Shown here piece by piece: positions 43,450-53,532 of a stretch of DNA of 64,000 nucleotides (position 1 is the first letter of the stretch; every line of letters starts with the position of its first letter). Position numbers and translations under genes: made by a program. The stretch covers positions 186,001 through 250,000 of the forward strand of contig NZ_AQXT01000002.1 in NCBI RefSeq assembly GCF_000376805.1, given 5' to 3'. The stretch comes from Henriciella marina DSM 19595. Lineage in GTDB: Bacteria; Pseudomonadota; Alphaproteobacteria; Caulobacterales; Hyphomonadaceae. Below the pieces are notes generated by a model. It ran no database searches. It worked only from the letters and a program-made list of their open reading frames with translations, and was not told where the DNA came from.

Positions 43450-43986
43450 ATGAAAGATCTTCTTTTCAATCCAAAAGGGCGGATCGCTAAACGGCGTTTC
43501 TGGCAGGGCGTGGTCGTGCTGACCGTGGTCGCCGTGATCAAGCGTGGGGTCGAGATTAAGCTGGCGGCGGCGATGGCCGGTGTGCTCGGCATATTCTCGA
43601 TGGCGCTTACCCTGGCGCTTGTTTATGCCAATATCTGCGTCTTCGCGAAACGGTTTCACGATGCGGGCACCACCGGCTGGTGGATCATGGCGGTCTGGAT
43701 CGCCAAATTCTTCGTTTTCGTGCTTCTGTTCGGCCTCTTTGGCGGTCTCTTCCTTGGCGATCAGGGAACCGCACTCCTTGAGGCGATGATGGAAAGCTGG
43801 GCGAGTGCGGACGAGGCCCAGCTGACGCAGGCTTCGCGCCGTCTCGTCGACATGCTCTTCCCGCTGATCATTTTTTCCTATGTCGCAAATGCGGTCCTGG
43901 CAGCTCTGGTCGTCGGATCATTGCGGAGCGACCCCAACAAGAACCAGCACGGGCCACCAACCGGTCTTCCGGAAGAGTTCAACTGA
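43450..43986 (+). CDS. DUF805 family membrane protein
   Basis: Protein of 178 residues from the ATG at 43450, 40 bases after pccA. DUF805 marks: FNPKGRIAKRRFWQGV at the N-terminus and the motif CVFAKRFHDAGTTGWWIM after the second helix. Four membrane segments (about 18-60, 78-105 and near 145-165). Inner-membrane, of unknown role. The neighbouring 44065-44850 gene looks distantly related. Confidence 0.85.
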   Translation: MKDLLFNPKGRIAKRRFWQGVVVLTVVAVIKRGVEIKLAAAMAGVLGIFSMALTLALVYANICVFAKRFHDAGTTGWWIMAVWIAKFFVFVLLFGLFGGLFLGDQGTALLEAMMESWASADEAQLTQASRRLVDMLFPLIIFSYVANAVLAALVVGSLRSDPNKNQHGPPTGLPEEFN

Positions 43987-44004
43987 TATTTATTTTATCG
44001 TTTA

Positions 44005-44032
44005 TTGATAAATTCGATTTTGTGGCTATAAC
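44005..44032 (+). promoter_or_regulatory. Sigma70-like promoter
   Basis: TTGATA at 44005-44010, a 16-base spacer and TATAAC at 44027-44032, in an AT-rich gap 33 bases before the next ATG. Confidence 0.55.
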
Positions 44033-44064
44033 CGTTTTTCGATAAGACGTGAAAGTCCTCCCGA

Positions 44065-44850
44065 ATGTCAGATACGACCGTCCCTTCGCTCGATCCCAAA
44101 CGCCCCTGGCTGACAGATGAGCGCGAACTACCCGAGAAGATGAACTGGGCCGAGACCCTGTTTGACCCGACCGGCATGGCGCCGCGTTTGCATTTCACAC
44201 GCGCCTGGACGCTACTCTTTACGCTGCAGGTCGTCGTGATTGTCATTCCCTTCACGATCGCGCTCGTTCTGAGTACTGCTGGCGGCGACGGCAGCACGGC
44301 CTCGACGATCGGGACGTACATGACGCCGGTGGTCTTTATCGTGACGACGCTGATGTCCTACGTGATCCATTCGCGGCGCCTCAACGACGCCAACAAGTCG
44401 CCGCTCTGGGCAATCATCCCCTTGGTCCCGCTGCTTATCGGCATGGCTCTGTTCGTGACGACCGCCATGTCCACGGCGGCCGAGTATGACAAGAGATTCG
44501 AGATGAGGCAGGACTATCTCTCGGATCCGGACGCCTTCCGTGAAAAACAGCGCGCAGAGCGAGAGCGTGCCGAAGCCGAAGCCGAAGCCGAGGACAACGG
44601 CGAGGCGCGCGGTCGTGGGCGCGGCGGACCTCCCGGGGGTCAAGGCGGTATTAATTTCGATGAGCCGCTGCCACCGAAGACTGGCTATGTGCTCAAGGCT
44701 GCGGCCCCGACCATCCAGATGGTCGTGATCCCGCTCAGCGCGCTGATCGCTATCTGGAGCCTGATGTGGGTCGCGCGGGTACCCTTCTTTGGCGCCTATC
44801 CCGGTAGCGAAGAGGCTGCCGGACGCCCGTCCAGGGTCTATCAGACCTGA
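44065..44850 (+). CDS. DUF805-related membrane protein
   Basis: Protein of 261 residues. Three or four membrane segments (about 46-70, 82-98, 114-135, 220-240). The motif [19 protein letters not shown] (about 101-119) matches the position of the DUF805 RxHDxGxSGWW element, though the residues are altered. A long cytoplasmic Glu/Arg/Gly-rich loop ([19 protein letters not shown], then [14 protein letters not shown]) separates the last helix. A clear promoter precedes it. Convergent with lipB, overlapping its end by 10 bases. Role unknown. Confidence 0.75.
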   Translation: MSDTTVPSLDPKRPWLTDERELPEKMNWAETLFDPTGMAPRLHFTRAWTLLFTLQVVVIVIPFTIALVLSTAGGDGSTASTIGTYMTPVVFIVTTLMSYVIHSRRLNDANKSPLWAIIPLVPLLIGMALFVTTAMSTAAEYDKRFEMRQDYLSDPDAFREKQRAERERAEAEAEAEDNGEARGRGRGGPPGGQGGINFDEPLPPKTGYVLKAAAPTIQMVVIPLSALIAIWSLMWVARVPFFGAYPGSEEAAGRPSRVYQT

Positions 44851-45548
44851 TCGCGCAGCGGCGCGGGCACATTGACCAGCTCTGACAGGAAAATTTCAGA
44901 GAACGCTTTCTTCAGCGCCACATCTGCATCGGTCATCGCGACCGGCAGGCCGAGATCGACGAGGCTGGTTACACCAAGCCCCTCATCGCTGATACCGCAC
45001 GGTGTGATCCCGTCGAAGTGAGATAGATCCGGCTCGACGTTCAGGCTGATGCCATGGAAGCTCACCCAGCGTTTCAGGCGGAGGCCAATGGCGGCGATCT
45101 TGTCTTCTCGCAGCTTGCCGCCCGGGGCCGTGCGGTCGACCCAGACGCCAACCCGTCCGCAGCGTATCTCACCCTTTACATTGAACGCGTCGAGCGCGGC
45201 GATGACCCAGGCTTCGAGCCTGGCTACGAAGTCGCGCACATCCTTGCCGCGCATCGAGACGTCCAGCATCACATAGGCGACCCGCTGGCCGGGCCCGTGA
45301 TAGGTGTACTGGCCGCCGCGGCTTGCCTCGAAAACAGGGAATCGCGCCGGGTCCTTGAGGTCATCCGGCCTGGCGCTGGTGCCGGCAGTATAGAGCGGGG
45401 GATGCTCCAGCAGCCAGACAAGTTCGGGCGCATTTTCGTCTCTGATGGCGCGCACCCGGCGCTCCATGAAGGCGAGGGCGGCTTCATAGTCGACCGGCAT
45501 ATCGCTGACGGCCCATTCAACTGCAGAAAAATCTGTCATTTCGCGCAT
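44841..45548 (-). CDS. lipB: Octanoyltransferase LipB
   Basis: Protein of 235 residues (ATG at 45548; a second ATG at 45539; a longer frame would run across the opposite-strand tRNA and is rejected). It moves octanoyl from ACP to the lipoyl domains of 2-oxo-acid dehydrogenases. Family motifs: [15 protein letters not shown], the substrate loop [20 protein letters not shown], the catalytic Lys in [19 protein letters not shown], and the catalytic Cys in [16 protein letters not shown]. Divergent from tRNA-Leu. Confidence 0.95.
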   Translation of the reverse strand: MREMTDFSAVEWAVSDMPVDYEAALAFMERRVRAIRDENAPELVWLLEHPPLYTAGTSARPDDLKDPARFPVFEASRGGQYTYHGPGQRVAYVMLDVSMRGKDVRDFVARLEAWVIAALDAFNVKGEIRCGRVGVWVDRTAPGGKLREDKIAAIGLRLKRWVSFHGISLNVEPDLSHFDGITPCGISDEGLGVTSLVDLGLPVAMTDADVALKKAFSEIFLSELVNVPAPLRDQV

Positions 45549-45567
45549 ATAGAGGTGCAAGCAGGGC

Positions 45568-45596
45568 TTCACAAAGCCTTCCTGCGCACTTATACC
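45568..45596 (+). promoter_or_regulatory. Sigma70-type promoter of tRNA-Leu
   Basis: TTCACA (45568-45573), 17-base spacer, TATACC (45591-45596); the tRNA starts 26 bases further. Confidence 0.65.
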
Positions 45597-45621
45597 GCGC
45601 GGACTTCCCGCAGGGATACGT

Positions 45622-45706
45622 GCGGCCGTGGCGGAACTGGTAGACGCGCAGCGTTGAGGTCGCTGTGAAGCAATTCGTGGAGGTTCGAGTCCTCTCGGCC
45701 GCACCA
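45622..45706 (+). tRNA. tRNA-Leu (anticodon GAG)
   Basis: Cloverleaf folds well: acceptor GCGGCCG (45622-45628) with CGGCCGC (45696-45702), discriminator A and an encoded CCA (45704-45706). Anticodon stem CAGCG/CGCTG with loop TTGAGGT gives anticodon GAG at 45656-45658. Class II long variable arm and a TTCGAGT T-loop. The anticodon GAG reads CUC and CUU. Confidence 0.96.
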
Positions 45707-45762
45707 TCCCTGGGAAGCAGGCAGTCGGGCGATTTTCCCGTCCGTAACAAAGGAGGGGCCTC

Positions 45763-47154
45763 ATGTCCGACCTGCCGCAGACCAATCAGCCTGAATCGTT
45801 CGAAGACAATTCCCGCGAAGCGCATATGGACTATGTCCAGGATGTGCGCGAAGCAGTGTGGGATCGCGATACACGCTGGCTGTCACGGCTTTTGGGGCGC
45901 CTGCACCCCGCTGACGCGGCAGACCTTCTCGAGCAATTATCCAGCGACGATTTCTCGGCCTGCGTGGACCTGCTCGGTGGTCAGCTGCCCACGAATGTCA
46001 TCATTGAGCTTCGCGACGAGTACCGTGAAGAAGCCGTCGAAGTCCTGCCTGATGAGGCGGTGGCCGCTGTTCTGGGCGAGCTCGATTCCGATGATGTCAC
46101 GACGATCCTCGAAGACCTTGAAGATGCGCGCCGTGAACGCATCCTGGAAGAGCTTGCGCCGGAAGACCGCGCGTCGCTGGAACAGGGCTTTGCCTATGAG
46201 GAAGAGACCGCTGGCCGGCTCATGCAGCGCGAGTACTTCGCCGCGCCTGAGTTCTGGACTGTCGGCCATACGATCGACCATGCCCGCGACAATGCCGACG
46301 ATCTGCCTGCCGAGTTTTTCGAGGTCTACGTCATCGACCCCGCGCACAGGCTGAAAGGTGAAGTTCCACTGGCGACCCTGCTGCGCTCGGCGCGCGACGT
46401 GAACCTTTCCGATATCATGCAGGAGGTTCAGTCCGGCATCACGGTCGACATGGACCAGGAAGACGCCGCCTATCAATTCCAGAAATACTCCTTGGCCTCT
46501 GCGCCCGTCACAGATGATGTCGGCCGCCTGCTGGGGATGCTGACGGTCGATGATGTGGTCGACGTTATCCAGGAAGAAAACACCGAAGACCTTCTCGCCC
46601 TCTCGGGCGTCAACGCGGCCGATGGCTCTGACACGGTGCTCGATTCGGTGAAATCGCGCGCGCCGTGGCTGGCAGTGAACCTTTTCACCGCCTTCATCGC
46701 ATCGGGCATCATTTCGCTCTTCGAAGGCACACTCGACCAGATCGTGCAGTTGGCCATCCTGATGCCAGTGGTCGCAGCCCTTGGCGGCAATGCCGGCAGC
46801 CAGGGCCTCGCGGTCGCCGTGCGCGCCATCGCAGAGCGCGAAATGGAAGGGGATGCCGGACGCCGCGCGATCCTCAGGGAAACGCTGACGGGCCTTGCCA
46901 ATGGCGTGATCTTTGCGTTTGGCGTAGCCGTGATCGCGTTTGCCTGGTTTCAGGACCCGCAGCTCAGCCTGATCATCGCCGTTGCGATGTTTGCCACTTT
47001 CATCTGGGCAGGGTTCTCAGGTATCGTTGTGCCTCTGACGCTGAAGCGGGTCGGCGCGGACCCGGCTGTGGCCTCATCGGTCTTCGTACTGACACTGACG
47101 GACATTATGGCGTTCTTCAGTTTCCTGGGTCTGGCGACAGTCTTCCTCGTCTGA
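45763..47154 (+). CDS. mgtE: Magnesium transporter MgtE
   Basis: Protein of 463 residues. N-terminal superhelical domain (about 30-130: [31 protein letters not shown]), two CBS domains (about 135-265), then five membrane helices from about 295 with the pore motif [11 protein letters not shown] and [28 protein letters not shown]. Mg2+ gated by cytoplasmic domain. Just downstream of tRNA-Leu. Confidence 0.95.
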   Translation: MSDLPQTNQPESFEDNSREAHMDYVQDVREAVWDRDTRWLSRLLGRLHPADAADLLEQLSSDDFSACVDLLGGQLPTNVIIELRDEYREEAVEVLPDEAVAAVLGELDSDDVTTILEDLEDARRERILEELAPEDRASLEQGFAYEEETAGRLMQREYFAAPEFWTVGHTIDHARDNADDLPAEFFEVYVIDPAHRLKGEVPLATLLRSARDVNLSDIMQEVQSGITVDMDQEDAAYQFQKYSLASAPVTDDVGRLLGMLTVDDVVDVIQEENTEDLLALSGVNAADGSDTVLDSVKSRAPWLAVNLFTAFIASGIISLFEGTLDQIVQLAILMPVVAALGGNAGSQGLAVAVRAIAEREMEGDAGRRAILRETLTGLANGVIFAFGVAVIAFAWFQDPQLSLIIAVAMFATFIWAGFSGIVVPLTLKRVGADPAVASSVFVLTLTDIMAFFSFLGLATVFLV

Positions 47155-47230
47155 GGCGCAGGGCGGTTGGCATGAGCGGCCTGTGATTTGCAGCGACACG
47201 TTCAATTGTACCGGTTTGGAGCATTTTACT

Positions 47231-48838
47231 GTGTCAGAACTTCGAACATCAGACGCTGGCCTGGAACTCATCAAGGCATATGAGGGATTCAGATCCGACT
47301 CCCGGAAGCTGGCTGATGGTCGCTGGGTCATTGGCTATGGACATACCAAGGCCGCCCGCGAGGGACTGACGATCACAGAGGCCGAAGCACAGGCGATCCT
47401 GTCCGAATTTGACCTGCCGCCCATCGAAGAGGCGCTGAACGAGCTCTTGCTCGTGCCGGTAACGCAGAACGAATTCGACGCGCTTGTGTCCTTTGCCTTC
47501 AATATTGGTCTGTCCCAATTTGAATCGTCAGACGTCCTTGCCAGCATCAACGCCAACAATAAGCTGAAAGCCGCCTGGGCGATGGAAAGCTGGCGCAAGG
47601 CCCGCGTTGGCCAGCGCGACATGGTGGTAGATCCGCTCGTGCGCCGCCGCGCAGACGAAAAAGCGCTGTTCCTGAAAACCGACGGCCCCGTCCCGCATGC
47701 CTCCAGCAGCCGCTTCCGTCCGCTGGTCGATATCGAAGAGACAGACCGCTATCGCAAGCAGGCGCAGATGGCGGCTTTCCAGTCGCCCGGCTATCCAGCG
47801 AATGACCAGGTCGACGAAGAGATTTCCACCGAAGCGGCCGCGCGTCACGTCAAGGACCGGCTGACCCGCATTCTCGGTGAAGACCAAAGCGACGAAGAGG
47901 CATATGCGGCCGAGCTCGCAACAGATCTCGATGATGCGACGGAAGATGGCGAAAAAAGCGTCGACGATATCCGCGCCGCCGTTTCAGCGCTTGCTGTGAA
48001 CACCGCGCCGGAAGAAGACCTGGCCGAAGATGCCGAGGCGGAAGCTGCGGCCGACCCTGTCGCTGAGCCCGAGACCGAGATCGATAGTGATACGGAAAGC
48101 GACACATCTGCAAAGGATGATGCCGTCTTCACAATGAGCGCTGATAATGACGCTGAAGAAGCGCCGGTCGCTCAGAAAGATGAAGAGCGTCCGTCACCGT
48201 TCGACCTGCTTGTTCCGGCAGCCGCACAAGCAGAGGCGTCAGAAGAGACTGAGACAGACGACGCAACTGATGCTGACGAGGATGAAAGCGACGTTTCTGC
48301 CGCGGCTCAGGACGACACAAACGAGCCTTCAGAAGACGATCTGGCGCAGGACGCTGAAATCGTAGAAACGCCTGTTGCAAAAGAAGCCGTTGCTGCCGAC
48401 GCAGCAGCAGAAAGCGATGAGAGCGACAAGGCTGCCAGCGCCCATTCGCTCAAGAGCGACGACTTCGACGTCGAAAATGATCCTCTGACGCTCGACGACC
48501 TGGACGAGATCGAAGAAGGTGAAACGAAGGATGAGCGCGGCCGCATTCTTATAGATGACCTGCGCCCGTCGGATGTCTGGCTGTCGGAAGGCCGCGACGA
48601 TGATGAAGAGAAAAAGGAAGGTCCGCTCGAGACCCTCCTCTTCGGCGTCCTTGCGCTCGTCGGTGCCGGCCTCTTTACTTATGGCGGCGCGAGCGAGTTT
48701 GGCTGGTTCGGTATGGAGCGGCCTGCGCAAGCCGACATGATGGCGTATCTGCCACCTTTCCTGATGCTGCTTGGCGGCCTCGTCTTCGTCGTGATGGCCT
48801 ATTACTGCTTCAAAGCGCTGTTCCCGGGTAAAAAATAG
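47231..48838 (+). CDS. Lysozyme-domain (GH24) protein with acidic linker and C-terminal membrane anchor
   Basis: Protein of 535 residues from the GTG at 47231 (GGAG nine bases upstream). The first ~150 residues are a phage-type lysozyme (GH24): LELIKAYEGFR with the catalytic Glu18, GRWVIGYGHT (31-39), NEFDALVSFAFNIGLSQF, and WRKARVGQRDMVVDPLVRRRADEKALFL. There is no N-terminal signal. Residues about 215-450 are a low-complexity region of Ala, Glu, Asp, Ser and Thr. Two membrane helices follow (about 467-487 and 507-530), ending with a basic tail. The fusion of an endolysin domain to a C-terminal anchor is atypical, and no phage genes surround it. Confidence 0.85.
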   Translation: MSELRTSDAGLELIKAYEGFRSDSRKLADGRWVIGYGHTKAAREGLTITEAEAQAILSEFDLPPIEEALNELLLVPVTQNEFDALVSFAFNIGLSQFESSDVLASINANNKLKAAWAMESWRKARVGQRDMVVDPLVRRRADEKALFLKTDGPVPHASSSRFRPLVDIEETDRYRKQAQMAAFQSPGYPANDQVDEEISTEAAARHVKDRLTRILGEDQSDEEAYAAELATDLDDATEDGEKSVDDIRAAVSALAVNTAPEEDLAEDAEAEAAADPVAEPETEIDSDTESDTSAKDDAVFTMSADNDAEEAPVAQKDEERPSPFDLLVPAAAQAEASEETETDDATDADEDESDVSAAAQDDTNEPSEDDLAQDAEIVETPVAKEAVAADAAAESDESDKAASAHSLKSDDFDVENDPLTLDDLDEIEEGETKDERGRILIDDLRPSDVWLSEGRDDDEEKKEGPLETLLFGVLALVGAGLFTYGGASEFGWFGMERPAQADMMAYLPPFLMLLGGLVFVVMAYYCFKALFPGKK

Positions 48839-48902
48839 GCCGACCGCGCACGAAGGCATTCGCCGCATTGGCATTCAGGGCAATCATGGCTAAATCAGGC
48901 CT

Positions 48903-50075
48903 ATGATCCCGAACACATATCCCACGCTGAACTTCGATCTTGGCGAAACCGCCGACATGATCCGCGATACGGTGAAAAGTTTTGCCGCCGACCATGTTGC
49001 CCCTATTGCTGCTGAAATTGACCGCACGGATGTCTTTCCGCGCCAGCTGCTGCCCAAAATGGGTGAGCTTGGCCTGCTCGGCATCACGGTTGAGGAAGAG
49101 TGGGGCGGCAGCGGCCTCGGCTATCTCGAACACGTCGTCGCCATGGAAGAAATCTCGCGCGCATCTGCCTCTGTGGGCCTTTCTTACGGGGCGCATTCGA
49201 ACCTCTGCGTAAACCAGCTTCGCCGCTGGGGCACGGACGAACAGAAAAAGCGCTATCTCGAGAAGCTGGTCACCGGTGAACATCTTGGCGGCCTTGCCAT
49301 GTCCGAGGGCGGCGCTGGCTCCGATGTCGTCTCGATGAAGCTCAAGGCCGAGAAAAAGGGCGACCGCTATATTCTCAACGGCTCGAAAATGTGGATCACC
49401 AATTCACCCGATGCCGACACGCTGATCGTCTACGCCAAGACAGAGCCTGACAAGAAGTCTCGGGGCATCACCGCCTTCATCATTGAGCGCGGCATGAAGG
49501 GCTTTTCAGTGGCCCAGAAGCTCGACAAACTGGGCATGCGAGGGTCCGAGACAGGCGAGCTCGTCTTTCAGGACTGCGAAGTTCCCGAAGAAAACATCAT
49601 GGGCCCGCTGAACGGCGGCGTCGAAGTCTTGATGAGCGGTCTCGACTATGAGCGCGCCGTGCTGGCGGCCGGCCCGACCGGCATCATGCAGGCCTGTATG
49701 GATGTCGTTCTTCCCTACGTTCACGATCGCAAGCAGTTCGGCCAATCCATCGGCGAGTTTCAGCTCGTTCAGGGCAAGTTGGCTGACATGTATGTGCAGA
49801 TGAATGCCGCCAAGGCCTATGTCTACACCGTCGCCAAAGCCTGCGACCGCGGCGAGACAGCCCGCAAGGATGCGGCTGGCGCGATCCTTTATGCTGCTGA
49901 GATGGCCACGAAGCTCGCGCTCGATGCAATCCAGCTACTTGGCGGCAATGGCTATATCAATGAGTACCCGACCGGCCGTCTCCTGCGCGATGCAAAGCTC
50001 TACGAGATCGGCGCCGGCACGTCAGAAATCCGCCGCTGGCTGATCGGACGAGAGCTTTTCAACGAAACGGCTTGA
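48903..50075 (+). CDS. liuA: Isovaleryl-CoA dehydrogenase
   Basis: Protein of 390 residues. Acyl-CoA dehydrogenase fold with FAD contacts ([15 protein letters not shown], residues 131-145) and the catalytic Glu at E250 ([15 protein letters not shown]), the position used by isovaleryl-CoA dehydrogenase rather than the medium-chain enzyme. C-terminal [34 protein letters not shown]. Oxidises isovaleryl-CoA to 3-methylcrotonyl-CoA, the step before MCC, encoded at 58.3 and 63.4 kb. Transcribed from a short gap after the lysozyme gene. Confidence 0.93.
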   Translation: MIPNTYPTLNFDLGETADMIRDTVKSFAADHVAPIAAEIDRTDVFPRQLLPKMGELGLLGITVEEEWGGSGLGYLEHVVAMEEISRASASVGLSYGAHSNLCVNQLRRWGTDEQKKRYLEKLVTGEHLGGLAMSEGGAGSDVVSMKLKAEKKGDRYILNGSKMWITNSPDADTLIVYAKTEPDKKSRGITAFIIERGMKGFSVAQKLDKLGMRGSETGELVFQDCEVPEENIMGPLNGGVEVLMSGLDYERAVLAAGPTGIMQACMDVVLPYVHDRKQFGQSIGEFQLVQGKLADMYVQMNAAKAYVYTVAKACDRGETARKDAAGAILYAAEMATKLALDAIQLLGGNGYINEYPTGRLLRDAKLYEIGAGTSEIRRWLIGRELFNETA

Positions 50076-50089
50076 GTGCGACCTGGCAG

Positions 50090-52048
50090 CTAGATCACGG
50101 CCCGCAAGCGAGCATCTGACGTCTGGATGCTCAGAACCTGACCCATGGCGGAGATGAGCGAGCGCTCGTCGATGGGTTTAGACACATAGCCGTCAAAACC
50201 CATGTCCAGATACCGTTCGCGGTCGCCGGCCATACAGTCCGCCGTCAGTGCCAGCACCGGGATCAACCGGTTCGCACTGGACGACATGCGGAGGCGACGA
50301 AAGGCCTCTGCGCCGTCGAGGCCGGGCATGTGAATGTCCATGAGCACGATGTCGAATGGCTGCTGGGAAAGTTTCTCCAGCGCTTCATTGCCGTCGGCAG
50401 CCAGTGTGACTTCTACATCGTATTGATCGAGGAAAGTATTGGCGACACGGCGGTTGATGGCGTTGTCGTCCACAACAAGCGCGCGGCAGTCTGAAAGGCT
50501 GGTGCGGGGTTTCGGCTCTCTGATCTGTACGGCCTTGGTGGTGCCGGACCCATGAGGTGAAGAGATGTCCTGGGCCACGAATTCCAGCGTGAACACTGAG
50601 CCGCGCCCCTGCTCGCTAACCACAGAAACGTCGCCGCCCATCATTTGCGCCAGCTTGCGCGTTATGGAGAGGCCGAGACCTGTCCCGCCGAACTGGCGCG
50701 TGGTGGAGCCATCTTCCTGAGAAAAACTGTCGAAGATTTTCTGTTGTTTGTCGGGGGCAATGCCGCACCCCGTATCTGACACATGGATCGTCACGCGTTT
50801 GGTTTCAGGGTCTGTGCCGGGCGCACTGGAAACAACAATCATCACTTCGCCTTCAGCGGTGAATTTGATCGCGTTCGAGAGAAGATTGCCGATACACTGG
50901 CGCAGCCGGACCGGGTCGAAAATCAGGCTCGACGGCACGTCCGGATGAACAAAGAGGGTGAGCTTGATGCCCTTTTCGTTCGCGAGACTTTCATGGAGCT
51001 TGAACAGGCTACTGAGTTTGTGGCGAAGGTCGCTCGCAACAGGCGCAATTTCCAGTTTGCCCGCTTCGATCTTGGAGAGGTCGAGAATATCGTTGAGCAG
51101 CACCATCAGGGCGCGGCCTGAATCCAGAATGATCGAGACCTGCTCGCTCTGGACGGGGGTGAGGTCTGCCACGGCCAGCGTCTGCGCCATGCCAAGCACG
51201 CCGTTCAGCGGGGTCCGGATCTCGTGGCTCATATTGGCGAGGAATTCTGACTTCATGCGCGTTGCCTGTTCGGCCCTCTGAAGGGCATCGCGCAACTCAT
51301 GTGCTGTGCGGCGTTCCTCGCGCACATCCTGAATGTGCGTAATGAAGATCGGTGTCGTCTCGCCCGGCAGGAAAGCTGTGTTCAGTGCGATAGAGACGCC
51401 TATCCGCTCTCCGGTGGAGGTCAGAATTTCGCTGTCCGAGGTGTGCTTAAAGACGCCGCCGCTTGCCATCTTGCGCTGAAGCTCTTCGCATCGGATCGCC
51501 TGGCCAGGCCCCATCAACAGGTCGATATGCTCGCCCTCAAATTCGCTGAACGAGCGCTCCGTCAAAGCCTCAAGCGCCTCGTTCATGTAAAGAAGGCGCC
51601 CTTCATGATCGGCAATCGCGATTCCGTGCAGAGCCTTGTCGCAGGCAAGCCGCAGCAATTCAGCGCGGGTTATCGCTTCGTCGCGCTCCTTGGCGATGTC
51701 GGTGATTTCGTGAGAACAACAAAGCACGCCGCGTTCGGTCGGGATGAGGCTGGTCTTGAGGACCTTGCTGAGCATTTTTGCCGCGCGCCCTTGGCTGGTC
51801 AGCAGTGTGCCGGGCTTGCCCGTCTCGATGCATTCGAGCACCGCCTTGACCATTTCGGAGCCGCGATAAGCAGGGTCGAACTCGAATATACGCATGCCGA
51901 CGACGCTTCCCCCGTCTGGGAAGATCGATGCGTTCATCATTTCATTGGCGTCGATCCACTCCAGATCGACAATATTCCCGGCATCGTCCCTGACAGGAGC
52001 CGTCTCGCAGACCAGTATCGGCAGTTTGTCAAAGAGGCTCGCACGCAT
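50090..52048 (-). CDS. Hybrid sensor histidine kinase (PAS-HisKA-HATPase-REC)
   Basis: Protein of 652 residues from the ATG at 52048; a GTG six bases upstream (52054) is possible, with GGAG four bases before it. No membrane segment, so cytoplasmic. One or two PAS-like domains in the first 250 residues (ADHEGRLLYMNEALEALTERS). HisKA with MSHEIRTPLNG (H275), HATPase with N box NLLSNAIKF and G boxes DTGCGIA, GGTGLGLSI. C-terminal receiver ALVVDDNAINRRVANT with the phospho-acceptor D571 in VLMDIHMPG and a later Lys in YVSKPI. Signal and partner regulator are not in the window. Divergent from the ergothioneine genes. Confidence 0.92.
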   Translation of the reverse strand: MRASLFDKLPILVCETAPVRDDAGNIVDLEWIDANEMMNASIFPDGGSVVGMRIFEFDPAYRGSEMVKAVLECIETGKPGTLLTSQGRAAKMLSKVLKTSLIPTERGVLCCSHEITDIAKERDEAITRAELLRLACDKALHGIAIADHEGRLLYMNEALEALTERSFSEFEGEHIDLLMGPGQAIRCEELQRKMASGGVFKHTSDSEILTSTGERIGVSIALNTAFLPGETTPIFITHIQDVREERRTAHELRDALQRAEQATRMKSEFLANMSHEIRTPLNGVLGMAQTLAVADLTPVQSEQVSIILDSGRALMVLLNDILDLSKIEAGKLEIAPVASDLRHKLSSLFKLHESLANEKGIKLTLFVHPDVPSSLIFDPVRLRQCIGNLLSNAIKFTAEGEVMIVVSSAPGTDPETKRVTIHVSDTGCGIAPDKQQKIFDSFSQEDGSTTRQFGGTGLGLSITRKLAQMMGGDVSVVSEQGRGSVFTLEFVAQDISSPHGSGTTKAVQIREPKPRTSLSDCRALVVDDNAINRRVANTFLDQYDVEVTLAADGNEALEKLSQQPFDIVLMDIHMPGLDGAEAFRRLRMSSSANRLIPVLALTADCMAGDRERYLDMGFDGYVSKPIDERSLISAMGQVLSIQTSDARLRAVI

Positions 52049-52208
52049 CAGCACATCACTCCATTATGGGGCATTACTTCTGCGTAAGTTTTGACGCTCT
52101 ATGCTTAATATTGGATTGATCAACCTGTTGCAGCTATTGCAGTTTCCGCTGATTGGAGGGGCCTTTTCGAGCACAGGGACCTCCTGACATATTGTCGTCG
52201 CGAACCTC

Positions 52209-52233
52209 CGTCATAGTTATTCGTTCTATGACG
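52209..52233. promoter_or_regulatory. Inverted repeat upstream of egtB
   Basis: CGTCATAG (52209-52216) and its exact complement CTATGACG (52226-52233), 9-base spacer, 30 bases before egtB. Candidate operator for egtBD. Confidence 0.45.
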
Positions 52234-52263
52234 AGGTCATGAAGCGGCAACAAAGGACGCCAC

Positions 52264-53532
52264 ATGCTTTCAGAAAGCCAGCCCGGTGCACAAGACAGCG
52301 GGCAACAGCTTCTCAGCCAGTATCTCGACATGCGCGCCTATTCGCGGGCGTTAGCGTTTCCCCTGTCCGACGCCGATGCCACCGTGCAGTCGATGGAAGA
52401 TGCGAGCCCGGCAAAATGGCATCTGGCGCACGTCACATGGTTCGTCGAGTGCTTTATCCTGAAACCGCATCTTGGCGGCTATGAAGAATTCGACGCTGAC
52501 TTTGAGTATGTGTTCAACTCGTATTATGACGCGATCGGGGATCGTCATCCGCGCCCGAGACGCGGCATGCTGACCCGTCCATCGCTTGAGCATGTGATGG
52601 CGTACCGTGCACATGTCGATGCCGGTGTAGAAAAACTCCTGTCTGACCCGCCGTCGCCGGAGGTTTCAGAGCTTGTCACCCTCGGCATCCATCACGAGCA
52701 GCAGCATCAGGAGCTGTTCCTCACCGACATCCTTCACCTCTTCAGCCAGAACCCGCTCAAGCCCGCCTACCGTCCGTCAGAGCCGCGGCTACTGAACGGG
52801 ACAGCCAAGGCGCTCGACTGGCATCGCTTTGACGGCGGCCTGGTCGAGATCGGTCATGATGGCGATGGCTTTCACTATGATTGCGAGGGGCCACGGCACA
52901 GACAGTATCTTGAGCCGTTCGAACTTGCAGGCCGGGCGGTCACCAATCGCGAGTGGATCGCTTTTATCGAAGACGGCGGCTACAGCGCGCCAAGGCACTG
53001 GCTCTCCGACGGATGGGCCTGCGTTCAGTCCAAGGGCTGGCAAGCGCCGCTCTATTGGTACAAGCACGACGGCGCGTGGTGGACGATGACGCTTCGCGGG
53101 GCGCAGCCCGTCGACCCTGAAGCACCTGTCTGCCATGTCAGCTATTACGAAGCAGATGCCTATGCGAGCTGGGTTGGCGCCCGTCTGCCGAGCGAGGCCG
53201 AATGGGAAATTGCCGCGCGCGGCATCGGCACGGATGGCAATGACGCTGGAACGGGCCGTCTCAGTCCCGGCCTCCAGAGCGATGCCGGTCTTGCTGGTAT
53301 GTTCGGCGATGTCTGGGAATGGACGCGAAGCGCTTTTCTTCCCTATCCGGGCTTTCAGGCACCAGACGGCGCGGTCGGTGAGTACAATGGCAAGTTCATG
53401 AGCGGCCAGATGGTGCTGCGGGGTGGCTCCTGCGTAACCCCGCCTGACCATGTCCGAGCAACCTATAGAAACTTTTTCCACCCCGATAAGCGCTGGCAGT
53501 TCTGCGGCGTCAGACTGGCGAGAGATGCATGA
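52264..53532 (+). CDS. egtB: Ergothioneine biosynthesis sulfoxide synthase EgtB
   Basis: Protein of 422 residues. N-terminal DinB-like domain with the iron ligands in [10 protein letters not shown] (H53/H56) and [10 protein letters not shown] (H144, H148), then a C-terminal FGE-sulfatase-like domain: [18 protein letters not shown], the [13 protein letters not shown] region, [14 protein letters not shown] and [12 protein letters not shown]. It makes the C-S bond between hercynine (from EgtD) and cysteine or gamma-glutamylcysteine. The start of egtD overlaps its stop. No egtA, egtC or egtE is nearby, so the thiol donor cannot be read from context. Confidence 0.95.
   Translation: MLSESQPGAQDSGQQLLSQYLDMRAYSRALAFPLSDADATVQSMEDASPAKWHLAHVTWFVECFILKPHLGGYEEFDADFEYVFNSYYDAIGDRHPRPRRGMLTRPSLEHVMAYRAHVDAGVEKLLSDPPSPEVSELVTLGIHHEQQHQELFLTDILHLFSQNPLKPAYRPSEPRLLNGTAKALDWHRFDGGLVEIGHDGDGFHYDCEGPRHRQYLEPFELAGRAVTNREWIAFIEDGGYSAPRHWLSDGWACVQSKGWQAPLYWYKHDGAWWTMTLRGAQPVDPEAPVCHVSYYEADAYASWVGARLPSEAEWEIAARGIGTDGNDAGTGRLSPGLQSDAGLAGMFGDVWEWTRSAFLPYPGFQAPDGAVGEYNGKFMSGQMVLRGGSCVTPPDHVRATYRNFFHPDKRWQFCGVRLARDA

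Noticed and set aside
44841-45785. Longer lipB start
   Set aside because: It would run through the complement of tRNA-Leu and its promoter; the LipB domain begins after 45548.
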